Shown here: positions 1 through 12,200 of the stretch, piece after piece
Position numbering within the stretch: position 1 is the first letter of the stretch
Layout: every line of letters begins with the position of its first letter
Assembly (NCBI GenBank): GCA_949317995.1
Contig: OX439044.1
Location: 27,290,733 to 27,354,732, forward strand
Source: Acholoe squamosa
Taxonomy: Eukaryota > Annelida > Polychaeta > Phyllodocida > Polynoidae
DNA length: 64,000 bases
Direction: 5' to 3'
Program-made: the position numbers and the translations under genes
Notes under the pieces: generated by a model
Told to the model about the DNA's origin: nothing
The model's database searches: none
The model's input: only the letters and a program-made list of their open reading frames with translations

Positions 1-1507
1 GTATTGATGTTAGGCGATTAGGAATAACAAAATAACCAAAATACTGTACAGTCATATCTAGATATAGTATTTACAATACGCATTTAAATCCTTTACAGGA
101 CGAGGTACTCTTTGTTTCCTCACACTAGCATGATATCATATAGTACAAATTCATTCATGATCAAAACCGACCTTCAACTTGTTATATAACTATTCTACAG
201 CCTATGTCTGTACAAAAATTGGTAGAACTAACCAACAGGACCCTTTAGGTTTTAATCTGTGTAAACAAGAGCTCATTAACAGTAACAAAATTGCAGTTAC
301 ATACTTATGTATGTACAGAAACTAGTCCGAGGACTACCAGGAACTCCTTTATCTTATAAAACATATGAATTCAAAATTAACATGGGACTATATGAACAGC
401 TGAGTAATGTCCCATAGCAGTACGCTATGGTCACCGCGGCTTCTCTGCGGGTGATAAGACTAAATCTACAGGATAATACTCTTCTACCTTGTACCTTCGT
501 ACAATGGTCCAAAGTATTCTCTGGCAGTGATGGTAGGCAATCCGAATCCGAAATGCTACAACCGATATTGCCATTCTACCCAAGTAACCAAACCCATGCC
601 AGATATGAATGAGTAACCTAACTAACAACTGTTAAAGGTTAGCATCGGTATTAACAAAGATGCCCTTTACAGATATTAATGATAAATATAAAATATGTTG
701 GTATGCTCTTAATAGTGTAAACCCTTAACTGTACATCAATTTGAGAAATCCACATGTACTTTATATGGCAAATTCCATTTAGAAAAGGAAGATTGTGATT
801 GTTATTGCTTGAGGCTTTATGACTACCACCGTTCTATTGGTCATTTCACTGACTCTATAGGTTGTGTGTACTACTTGTATATTCCGCCATGATGAGAATA
901 GATCGTGCTGTCAGACAAGCACCCTAGACTTGCGGGTAGGCTTCTCCGCCTATAGTCTGGTGATATTAGGAGACAAGGTTCCTGCGCTGGTATGTTGGCG
1001 TCTCGTACAGGGACATGAAGGACTCGGCTCCTGTGGGCCCGTCCGTGGGATGAGTACCAACATGCCGCAACTCCATCTCTGATGTGGCTTTGCGATGCAT
1101 TTCTGAAAAAGATACATAAACAAATCTATCAAAAACTACCGATATCTAGCATGGAACTTTCCTAAATTTCCAGAAAAAATTGTATTTTATTCCATTGTTT
1201 TGAAATCAGGAAATGAGTAAGTTACTAATAAATCCTATGTGTGCCTACAATAACTTTCAACTGTAGTTCTGCACACATAAAAGAAGACACTACAAGCAGT
1301 GATGGTATTTATAACTCAGTGGACATGTAAAAAGTGATTATCTGAAAATGATAAATAATTTGAATTTTTAGGCGAGTAGATACATGGACGATATATGTGG
1401 AAGGATATAGGTTGCTGTTGCACCTATATATACTGGCCAATATCGAAACGTTGCTTCAAAGAGCTGCGTCTTATCTGCGAATCAGAGACTTAGTGAACCC
1501 CATAGGA
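1..1507. other. Downstream flank, no gene recognised
   Basis: Outside the coding part of the gene. Two moderately GC-rich patches (about 420-610 and 900-1090) stand out from AT-rich surroundings, but neither gives a coherent open frame or a recognised motif on either strand. They could be part of a longer 3' UTR or an unrelated repeat. Confidence 0.4.
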
Positions 1508-2082
1508 TTGGTTTGGTTTGGGTGATTTTACCTCCACTAATTGTAATTAAAGTTAGCAGAGAGACTGTGGTTTCTGGACATTATGTCCTTTCTTTTCTCA
1601 ATTTGGACAGGTATTTAAAAGCTGTTTGGACAAACAGCTAGAGAGGAATTAAATCAGGAGAAAAAGGAGGGGGCGCGGCCCAAGGGGAGGGGCGCACCCC
1701 CGATATTAAGCAAATTTTTGGGTGCAAAAGACGCTATCAAACTTTTAAGTACTGTCAACAAGGAGGGGGTTTGCATCCCCCTCTAAATCTGCCACTGGGG
1801 TCACCGGTATTTACCATGTATATATATGCTGCTTGCCCAACACGTCAGTATTCACATCTATGGATGAGCGAATCTATGACATAAATGATCGAATCTATGA
1901 GGAGGATGGGGGATGAGGGAGACAACCGTTACTCTTCTTGAAGGATAGCTAGTGTTCTTTTATTCACTCAGACATGGTTCACTGAGGGAGAATCCCATGA
2001 CAGAGGACAAAGCATATTGCCCTGGGCCTGCACATATGGACACCAGCTGCCCAGACACCCACCTCAAGCCACAAGCAACCCC
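1508..2082 (+). repeat. Dispersed repeat family B, copy 1 (interrupted)
   Basis: Starts with TTGGTTTGGTTTGGGTGATT and contains AAAGTTAGCA, a TATTTAAAAGCTG block, GCTGCTTGCCCAA, ATCTATGGATGA and TATGGACACC segments. These recur in the same order at 46515-46867. This copy is interrupted at about 1655-1796 by a CAGTGGCGG-type element (nested insertion), so family B is the older of the two here. No inverted ends and no coding capacity are seen. Confidence 0.75.
1655..1796 (-). mobile_element. CAGTGGCGG-type hAT-like MITE, nested copy
   Basis: G-rich start, central GCAAATTTTTGGGTGCAAAAG and CTTTTAAGTACTG, then CCCCCTCTAAATCTGCCACTG. The last part matches the right end of the element at 7099-7251. 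The left end is eroded. It sits inside dispersed repeat family B. Confidence 0.6.
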
Positions 2083-2659
2083 GAGTTTGTCACCTTTGAC
2101 GGATGTTCCCAAGGTCTGAATTTGGCACCTACGATGTTTAACAATATGGAACACTATGAGCTGCAAAACGTCAAATCCTAGTATGAATAGCAAATACACA
2201 AAAATGGTATGCGGCTTATATGGAAGTTTTTAATTTACAGTAAGTATGGCAATATGTGATACAGTGCTTTCAGGCTAATCTAGAGTCTGTTGGCAATCAT
2301 ATGTCATACCCATTATCAAATTGGCCTAGGATACTGTTACTGTCGGGATGACATTAGGATATCAAGCTATCAAATCGCAAAGAAGTTAGTGTTTTGAATA
2401 ATCAATGAAAAATCAACTACCAGTATATTGCCATCTTTCTGTCACCCTTTACAATGTCCAAAAGCGGCAGTGGCCAGATGGCATCACTGCTATCTTTACC
2501 ACTTGATACACTTTAATATTATGTATGGTTGTATGAGTACATTCCACATCCCCACTTATAACTTAACATTGTGTGCGATGAGGGAAGGAGAAGCTGTGCA
2601 AACAATTGGGCACACAGTGTCATAACATGGGCTGTGTGGACACTTAAAATAAGGATTAA
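2083..2659. other. Downstream flank, nothing identified
   Basis: AT-rich, no sustained reading frame and no recognised repeat on either strand. Confidence 0.4.
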
Positions 2660-3052
2660 CCATTCCCAGGGTGGTCAGGGATTTATTCTCCACAGTGGTT
2701 TAGCTTTTTTCACATGTTATAGGTGGAAAAGGTAAAGTGCACATATTCATTTGTTTATATTTTCAGGGATGTTAGACACTATTTCCCTTACCATATGCAT
2801 TTTTGTCCCTTTTCAATCATGATTAGGGACGGTTAGTGCATCAGTTTTTCTTTCAATTTCCAATTGTGTTTGTCAATTTTAGCATAATGTTTAGCATTGT
2901 GTTTTCATTAGGTAAAAAGTTTTGTCCCCTTAACCTACAAAGTGCTTTGGTGATTGGGTTTGGGGTACTTAGGAGGCATTGCTTTAAGTACTATTATTTA
3001 AACATCCTCTGACCTTACCGCAATGCGATATACTGGTAGTGTACCTTTACTG
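2660..3052 (-). other. Candidate 3' UTR with AATAAA signal
   Basis: AT-rich sequence directly after the stop codon. On the minus strand an AATAAA hexamer lies at 2682-2687, followed by a T-rich stretch. This would give a 3' UTR of about 390 nt. Further AATAAA hexamers occur beyond it (for example 1958-1963), so longer UTRs are possible. The cleavage site is inferred only. Confidence 0.45.
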
Positions 3053-3240
3053 TCACGTATAGGACCCTAGCTCCTCATACACGCCAGCATATGCCGAGTA
3101 ACCCCTATATTGTTGCCGAGCAACCAAGGGCTCCTCTGGTGGAGGCGACAGCTCGGCCAATGGTAACCGCAGGTCACTGCGACGCTGTGGTCGCTCAACT
3201 TTGCTGCCATTTCTAGTCTGGAGACGAGCCTGGCTGTTTT
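3053..3240 (-). CDS. PLEKHA5/6/7-like: Exon 33: terminal coding exon with TGA stop
   Basis: 188 nt including a TGA at 3053-3055. It enters in phase 1 after a pyrimidine-rich tract and CTTAAAG acceptor. It encodes ENSQARLQTRNGSKVERPQR, then RSDLRLPLAELSPPPEEPLV and ARQQYRGYSAYAGVYEELGS, ending YT. An AG seven bases further in (AACAG) would shift the frame to a different tail. I prefer the first because of its polypyrimidine tract and the Tyr/Pro-rich composition shared with the rest of the protein. Confidence 0.75.
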
Positions 3241-6200
3241 CTTTAAGTGTTTGAAGAGAAACAATACCTGGTTTATTGTGTGTTGTATCCATCTTCACAT
3301 TTGGACTACAGCTGTAGACTACCCTAAACTGCGTACAAGCAGCACTTGACAGGGAACACGTTTCAGGCATTAGGCGTAGTATATAGCCATTATCAAACGT
3401 TCCTAGTGCAGTTCACAATATTAGGACTACTTTAATAAGCTTCAACTTCCCTTCACGGTTCTACAGAAGTCAGGTTCTAACTAAAAGAATAGTGCACTCC
3501 TTTCTCATTCCGGATGCTTAAATCCAAAGTGCAACCCATGCAGGGAAGATCTAAACATGAGAGTCTGAGCAGATTTTGAATCACCACTAGAGAGCTTAGA
3601 ACAACAGTCGCCTTGGTCATGTACCTTTTGTATCAATTAAAATAGAAAACACTTTTTGGACATTTAGGTATTCTGAACCCAGTAAACCTTAAAAGCACAT
3701 TGTACCAAACTCTTTACAGCATTCTTTGTGCCCTACGTGACCTACCAAGGTTTGGTTCGCTGCAGAGCTGAAAGGGGCCAGTAGTCAACAAATGAACGTT
3801 GAGGTATAAAGACATATATAAATTAAATCCGGCAGGCACTCGTATCAGTATTTCATGCAATGTAAACCGTCCATCCCTAGTAATTGTAAACACCTATCCT
3901 ATCTCAGAGTCAGTGGTTAAGCCAATTTCAAACTTCTTCCCTTGAAGATACACATCAGTGTTCTTCTAAAGTTATCTCTTTTTTTTCGTTATCTGTCGTT
4001 CTACGCTCCTAAAACTTAATCAATGATTTCCTCAGTCATCTCTAAGGCAACGAGCCAGCTGAGGATAATCTCATATTATAAGTATGGCCTGGATAAAATT
4101 TCTAATTTTTTTAAAATCATCGAAAACAAAAAGAGAAATTTACCTAATCTAATAAATCTTCTACACTTCAGATAACATAAACACTAAAAGCACAACAAGT
4201 ATAATGATGCTATTAAAGCCTCACCTGCCACCTGACGTGTCTTCTGGGACACCTCCCGTGCCAGTGCCTGTCTGATGTCAAGTAGCGCTTCTCGTCGCCT
4301 CTTCTCTGCACGCAGCTCCTGTTGGACCGTGACATCCTCTATGAAGTGCGAGTGGCTCTCTGCTAACTCATTCTCACGCCATTCTTGGAGGCTATAATAG
4401 ATGGGGGAGGCACTATCAACATGCAGGGGAGCCTATAATAATGTCCTATAATTAAATTATGTATGAAAGGATTGTGGGCATGAATGCAGTACTTTCTATG
4501 GTCAATCTGCTTTCACAGCCCTGGATTGGGATACTACTTAGCACCTGTAGTAGAAATTCGATGGCAAAGTAATTCAAAATGAAGCAATATGATGCACTAG
4601 ATTTGGAAGCAAAATATACCTCATTGTTGATCTTTCTAAAGCTTTTATACTATGTGCATGAAGAAGGTATGTCCAAAAGCGTCTCCAGTCTACTATTCAC
4701 AACGGTTTATGCTGTACCATATAGAAATAGGCAAAGTTCTATGAGTGGAGTCTGACTTAGGATTATTGCATGCTCTCATGAATAACCATCATCAGTACAA
4801 ACCTTTGAGCTGCGAGCATCTTGCGGATCTTGTCTGACTTCTCCTGTCTTATCATGGCCTCCTCCTCTGTAATCTCATCATCTGAGTCTGGGACGTAGCG
4901 CTCTGGGATTTCCACTTTGTCTGGTACAAAGAGCTGTGAAAAAGATGCCAGGTGTACAATCTCCTTATCTTATTCAACACTATGAAAATTTGTAAAATTT
5001 AAAATGGATATTTAAGAGTCAAGGTAGGAATTCCTACAGAAGTAGGGAAATTTCTGTAGGAGTAAACAGGCATGATGAATAATTTTCTTATATACATATG
5101 AGCTTGTACTTGTGTAAACGGAGATAAAGGAAGATTTATCCCGGTACTTTTTGCGATCATATGTTGTTGAGTAAACGGGTAAGATTCTATTCAGCCTTTT
5201 CTGTGCTTGTGAAGTTGAAATCCTCTTACTGGAAAGCACAGAGGCATGAAATAACCTATGATAGCAATGGTACTGTAACATTCCTCCACCTTTACTCACC
5301 ACTTCTTTTTCTATTGTCAGGTCATCAAAGTTAAAATCATCCTTAGATTCACTCTTCACCGTCTAAAATGGGAAAGCAAAAGCAAAGACATTCATCAGTT
5401 TAGGTAATGAGAATAAGGCTACTAAAAAAGCTTGTGTCTCATAAAAAAAAATCAAGAAAAATGTCAATAATAAGTGTGGCATACTTTAATTTCAAATACC
5501 GGGTAGCTGGAGATCAGCACTTGATTTAAATACTTGTTAATCAAACAACAATGGATAAAAATATTTATTCAGATCTGAATACATGTGGTATCAACTTTAC
5601 TAAAAAGTCCTGAGTTCTTACCGATGTGATGAGATCACCAGCTGCAGACCTGTGCCTGGTTCTGAATCCAGCTAGGGATGGTGACTCTAAGCTGACAGGT
5701 CTGCTGCTTGACACTGTCAGGAATCGGTCACGGTCTTTGCCTTTCCGCCCCTTGGTACCCCGCCGATCTGATCCTCCTCCATGCACAGACCTCTCATCTA
5801 CATAGGCTGACTGGGACATGGGTTTAACTGTGGCAGTGTTAACTGTCCGACTAGGCTCACCACGCGATGGAGGTTTGGCCGTCGTGAACACTGGCCGGAC
5901 TGTTGCCACTGCCGCAGGTAGCGGTGGTGGTGGTGGAGGTGGAGGTGAGTTGGGTAAGTCTGGCGTTGTGTCACCACAGTCTGACTCTGTCTTATTGGGC
6001 TGGGTACTCAGGTTGAACATGGACACAGGACGGTAACCTTTAGGTTGTGATCCACTGAACGAGAAAGGCTTTGGCGTGAATATATCTGACATCCGTCTTA
6101 CACGTTCCACCGATGTGGGGTCATACTGTGCACGTGGGGCTGCACCTGCACCAGTCCCAGCTGGAAACAGTCGGTCAGTGGCTGATCGCCTTTTCTCTTC

Positions 6201-9200
6201 TCCGGATGTGCTTGATCTCTGCTCACAAACATGCATAATGGCTTAAGATACTTTATGTGCTTTATTTTTCAGTGTATTCCTTTTAAAGTACTGGTACGAT
6301 TGATAAGAATATTCCACATGCGACTAGATTTTCAATTTCTTGTCAAAATACATTTTATGCACTATCTTAACATGAAAAGTAACGTCTTAATCAATATATA
6401 AATTTAGAGCGCATATATATCTGTGGAGTGTTTTGTATTCATGAATCAATTGCACTTACATTGCTGCTATTGGAGCCCCTACGCTGTAGTGAAGAGTCTG
6501 GTTGAGTCACTTTGAGAAGACTGGAAGATTGTAGCCCAGGGCTTGTCTCACCATCACCATCTGCTGAACTTGATGATATCCTTGGCATCGACTGTGACCG
6601 CCATGCTGAAAAATACAAGACAAGTCAATGTTCAAAAGGTCAGGATAAACAGAGATAAACATTTTCTCTCTTTTTCATAATTACGACGTATACGTAGACT
6701 ATGATGCCCCTGAGATGTCATCATACTTTTTGTTGTCTTTATAGAATTATAAAGATAAGTACTTACGGCGTGGTGTTGTGTGCATATTGGAGATCACAAC
6801 CTCCTCTTCCTCATCTTCTTCAGCATAACTACGCCTGCCACGCTCCCTTCCTCTCCTCTCGTTCTCCCGCTTCTTGATGTCACGGACTGTCATGGCCCGT
6901 GGTTTATCGCGCGGTAGGATACCATAGAAGCGTTTCATGTTGTCTTCAGCCTCACTGATATCCATTGCCGGGTAGCCATCATCTCCAACATCAGGTGCAG
7001 TCTCCTTGTTCACTTCACCCAACTGTGGAATCAAAAGGCCATTTTAAGGATTTTAAGAATGTTTTTTGAAAATAATTAATGCAAAAGTGACCACGAAACA
7101 GTGGTGGATCCAGGATCTGGTACGGCTCTAAATGAAGGGGTGCATATCCTATTTTTGAGCAAATTTTGGGGACGAAAATATCAAATTAAACTCTTAAGTA
7201 CCGGGAAAAGGGGCAGGGCATGCCCACGCGCCCCCTCTAAATCCGCCACTGCACGAATGATGTTTGTAACACATAAGGACTTGTCAGAATGCTTATACCA
7301 ACGAGGGGACAATAGGAAAAGATTCAAAGAGAAGATCTCTAAGAATGCATAGCATACCTGTAATGCCAGTCAGATTTTAAGGTTTATGATGAATATATTA
7401 AGTTGAAAGTTGTAAAGTATTCAAATATTATGATCTCTAAGAAAGTACAGCATAGCTATAATGCCAGTCGGCTATTAAGGATTAAGATACATATCTAATA
7501 TAAGCATACATTAAAGAAAATACATCTTGATTTATAAAACTGTTTTTGAAGAAAAATGTTAATCATTATGGGAAAGCACCTTTCGTGGGTGACTTGGATG
7601 ACACTCTGTATTCCTAATGCATTCATGATGTGTGAGCAAATGAGGGGCCCTCCTTGCGGGATTTTTAGTACTGGATTTGACCACTAGGGGAACTACAGAG
7701 GCTAACAAGGTGCAGTGCTCATAGAAACGTCTGGAGTGTCTGGAATCCTTTGAAAGACGAGTCAAGTTATTGTGCATAGGTCAGTAATGGCCTCTTTTTG
7801 TTGTCAATGAAATACATTATCATTTTTCTATTACTCATTAGCTGGTGCAACTCCCATTCTCGTAGGCCTAGCAAGGTAGAATAGTTGGACCTCCGATATC
7901 CTATAATGCCTTGCACAGTCAGTTTTAAGTCTGCCTAGTGTACAGGCCTTATGCTAGAGGGCAGCTGTAGCACCTGTAGAAACAGAGAGAAGTCAGGGAC
8001 ACCTAGTGTTTGAAAATTAAACTATGCCAGACCGGAAACTGACTTCCTCCGGTGGGCGATAATACAGAATCGGCCCACCGGTGAAGAGTCTATGGGACAG
8101 ACTTGTGTCAGTCTATAAAACACAGTATGTCCCTCTAGTGTGAATTCTACACACTCACGTCCACTGTAAGACCCTGTACTGATGTGCCCTCTAGGAGTAA
8201 ACCTATGAACTTACACTGAAAATAAGATGAATCACCTGCCCATATCTAGAGAAAGAGAAAATCACTTTTTCTTCAAAAAATTTATTAATGAAAATGTTGT
8301 CCAGACTCCAAAGAGGACCGTGGATATTTTCATTTGTTTTTCTGTGTAGAATAAGACCTTTTCTCAAAGGGTAAACCAGCGTTATTAGTAGCCTTTTTTT
8401 TCTTAAGATCTGCATTTTTATGTTTTTTGGGGAATTTTTTTTAAAAAATATGTAAATAAACATATCTCATCAAAATAATTTTCACAGATGGCATAGCTGT
8501 TTTTAATCTTTATTCCATGCTGTTTTCAGAGACTTAAACCTATAGACATAGAAATAGGACACAAAAATTGATTCTGTGATAGTCCCTTCTACAGACGAGT
8601 TCAAGTTAAAACAGAGGCGTTAGCCATCGATTGGTTTGATCCATTGTCTAACTTGACTCATCAAAAACATTAAAAATAGACCAAAAATTGCTATTATGTA
8701 ATTTTTTATACAAAAAAAAATGGTTTTCTCAAAAACGTTCTATTATCTGGCACTTCCTGTGTACTTGGAGTATAAATTGAACGTTTTGAATCCAAAACAA
8801 GGCCTAAATAAGCATTCTCAGAGATATGGGTTGCCATGGTAACCAAAATAATATTCCAAATAGAAAAAATATTAATGTCAATTGATAGGTTATTTAAATC
8901 ATTATGCTAATTAGATGCCTGATTTGATTAAAACAAGGAATAATAGAGCTTATTGGCTGTATTAGTAAAGTTATGTCATTCCATTTTCATGAAGCAATAT
9001 CTCAGAGACCAGAGGGTGTTATACCTCATTTTAAAGCCAATGGCTTCAATTTTAAATATCACAATTTACCTCGGGGGACCCTTTCCCCTCACATGTCCAC
9101 ATGCATTCACAATGTATTCATGATGTGTTTGCAATCTATTTATGTATTGCCAATGTATTCATTATGTATTTGTAATTTGTTCATAATATATTCGTAATGT

Positions 9201-12200
9201 ATTCATGATGCATTCCTAATGTATTCCCAATGTATTCCAAAAGTATTCATAATGTATTCCTAATGTGTTCCTAATGTATTCATGGTGTATTCCTAATGTA
9301 TTCATGATGTATTCCTAATGTGTTCCTAATGTATTCATGGTGTATTCCTAATGTATTCATGGTGTATTCCTAATGTATTCATGATATATTCTTAATATAT
9401 TCATGATGTATCCCTAATATGTTCCTAATGCTTTCCTTATGTATTCATGGTGTATTCCTTATGTATTAATTATGTATTCCTAATGTGTTCATGATGTGTT
9501 ACTGATGTATCCCTGATGTGTTCCAGATGTATTCCTAATGTATTCCTGATGTATTCCTAATGTATTCATGGTGTATTCCTAATGCATTCTTGATGTGTTT
9601 GCAATCTTTTCATGTGTTCGCAATCTATTCCTGTATTGACTAAGTATTTGTGATGTATTGATAAGGTGTTCGTGAGGCGTTGCTATGGTTTTCGTGATGC
9701 ATTGATAAGGTGTTTATGATACTTTGCTAAGGTGTTCGTGATGCTTTGCTAAGTAGTTCATGATGCTTTGCTAAGGTGTCCATGGTGCATTGCTAAGGTA
9801 TTCGAGGTGCATTGCTAAGGTATTTGTGGTGTGCTGCTAAGGTATTCATGGTGCATTGCTAAGGTTATTTGTGGTCATTGCTAAGGTATTTGTGATGTGT
9901 TGCTAAGGTATTTGTGGTACGTTGCTAAGGTATTTGTGGTGTGTGGCTAAGGTATTCATGACGCGTTGCTAAGGTATTTGTGATGCGTTGCCAAGGTTTT
10001 CATCGTACGTTGGTTGCTAAGGTATTCATGGTGCATTGCTAAGGTAATCATAATGCGTTGCAAAGGTAATCATAATGCATTGCTAAGGTATTCCTGATGC
10101 GTTGCTAAGGTATTCCTGATGCGATGCGAGCCTAGACCCTACCTCAATGGTGGTTGCTGTAAGAATGATGACATGCTAGCAAGGTCCTAATATTGCGTAC
10201 TATGGCTACCCCTATGGCTAAATGTCATAGCTCTTAGAATGATTCATATTTATCAAGTTAGCTTTAATATTAGACTTGTTAACTACCTATTAAGAGGATT
10301 AGTGGTCTACTAATTGTCAAGGGCTATTGATTTTCCAAGTGTTTTGATGTTAAGAGTGAAGATTTTTTGCTAGGGGCTATGATGACCTATGCAAGTCTAA
10401 ACGTCTCAGAAAGTAAAGAGTTCTGTGCTGGCTAGAAATGGCCAGCTGGCTATGGCCAACTGGCAATTAATCAGGATATTACCGATTGTCAGTAGGCCAC
10501 ACTAGACAAGCTATTTTCACTCCTGATGAATCTAAGCTGTTACTATTTAACAATGTCCAGTCATATGTAAAGGAGTGAGTGAGTAATAAAATAAATATAT
10601 AACTCCATTTAGGCCCGTAGAGAATGAGTTAATTTCATATTCAGAAATGTATTCATAAAGTACTTACCGGGCCAATGTTAACATAGTCTGGTGCTTCGCC
10701 CCTCATATAGGTGGGGGAGTAGACATGGCTGGTAGACCGGTCCCGTCCATAGGGCTCACTGAATGCAATGCTGGGTGGCTGGCTGTAAGCAACAGTATGA
10801 CTGTACGAAATAGTCTGAGCATCTGGCCAGCTTCGCTCTTCATCTCTTCCTGCCAGGTTTGGCTCACTTACGAAAGGCTGTGGTTGACCCGGCCTCATTG
10901 GCTGATGCCCAAAGGTGGCAGAAGCAGGCCGGTGGGTAACCTGGTGTGGTTGTTGGTAACCCTGGGGTTTGCGCAGGTCGGTGAGACTGGAATGACTGCG
11001 TTGCGGGGAGGATGGAAGGCTGGTGGGTAGAGAGGTCTGGCGGACATGACCATTTAGCTGCTGCTGAGGAGGCTGGGGGTGGCTGTATGAGCCCTGTGCT
11101 GAGTGAGAGTATTGTGGTTGGTGGTATCCACCACTGGGTGGGGGTCTATTGTAAGAGCCTTCACGTGGGGATGTCTCTGGCTGCCTGATTGGTGGCTGAC
11201 TGTAAGAGACACTTGATGATTGGGCGACACTGCCCGGCGGACTAATGAACTCACGGACTGCCTTTGTCTTAGTCTGTGGGTAGACGTGTGAGGTTGGCCT
11301 TGACCCGGGAGAGGATTTATCTCGGAATATTGTCATCCGTTGGTTATTTCCAAGGTCACGGGTCTCCATAGAATCCAGGTCAGTCTCAGCATATGTTGGA
11401 CCACTTGACTTCTTGTCTACTGGGGTGCTAATAGTGTTCTCACTCTCTGAAAATACAAAATATTATTACTTGTATTATGTGACCAAGCATTACAACATTT
11501 TCTATTGTCACTAGTTGTTTCTTTTACTTTTTATTAGTACATGTACCATTAACACAGAAGTATGCCAGCATCTATTGAAAACTTGAAAAACACTGAAAAT
11601 GAATACAGATGGTTAAGCTAATATCAAACCAAAACTGACCAGCTTCTTCAGTGAGGTCTGGCATGGAGCGTCTGAGTGTTGTCATGACCTCCCCGAGTTT
11701 AGCGCCTTGTTTGGATAACCCATCAATCATCATCTGTACACTCGTCAGCTCAGCCTCTAACTGCTCTTTTGTCCTGAGCGACTCACTCTCCTATACAAAA
11801 ATTGATATATGCATTACTTCATCATTCATTAAGCCTTTTATATGTAAAATCATCAGCACAAACTCCAATGAAACATTGGCATTAAATCACTGTTTACATC
11901 ATACTGAAATCGCATTTCTGTTTTTTCATGAGGTGTATTTGGGTCACATTTAATTCAACAGTCATGGTGTGTACTGTATAATCTTTCTTCGATAAGATTG
12001 CACAAAAGGATTAGTTATCAACGCTAGCAATGGAATTCCATTTCAATTTAAAATTATTTGCTTCCAGAACAAAAAAAAATATGAAATACACCATCGCCAC
12101 CTGGCGTACAGATGAAAAAGTAGTGGCCATCATTTTATGATGTTTGTATAGAAACATAGGTACCAGATATTCAGAAGAGGGCAATTGTTACCGAATCTGG

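Larger units (their letters stand above)
7023..10667 (-). other. Intron 26 (3.6 kb) with MITE and minisatellite
   Basis: Contains the hAT-like MITE at 7099-7251, a GC hairpin at 8049-8081, the 11/22-bp minisatellite at about 9100-10121, and a degenerate SINE-like fragment at about 10570-10645. The remainder is AT-rich with no coding signal. Confidence 0.8.

Noticed and set aside
864-1132. GC-richer patch with frames on both strands
   Set aside because: No motif, no splice context, and both strands are open only for about 60-70 codons. Insufficient for a gene call.
3067-3264. Alternative last-exon reading using an AACAG acceptor
   Set aside because: Its acceptor has no proper pyrimidine tract immediately before it and the tail is unlike the protein's composition. 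It is kept only as an alternative to the chosen acceptor.
9100-10121. CRISPR-like array
   Set aside because: The array is contiguous tandem 11/22-bp units without unique spacers, in an animal intron.
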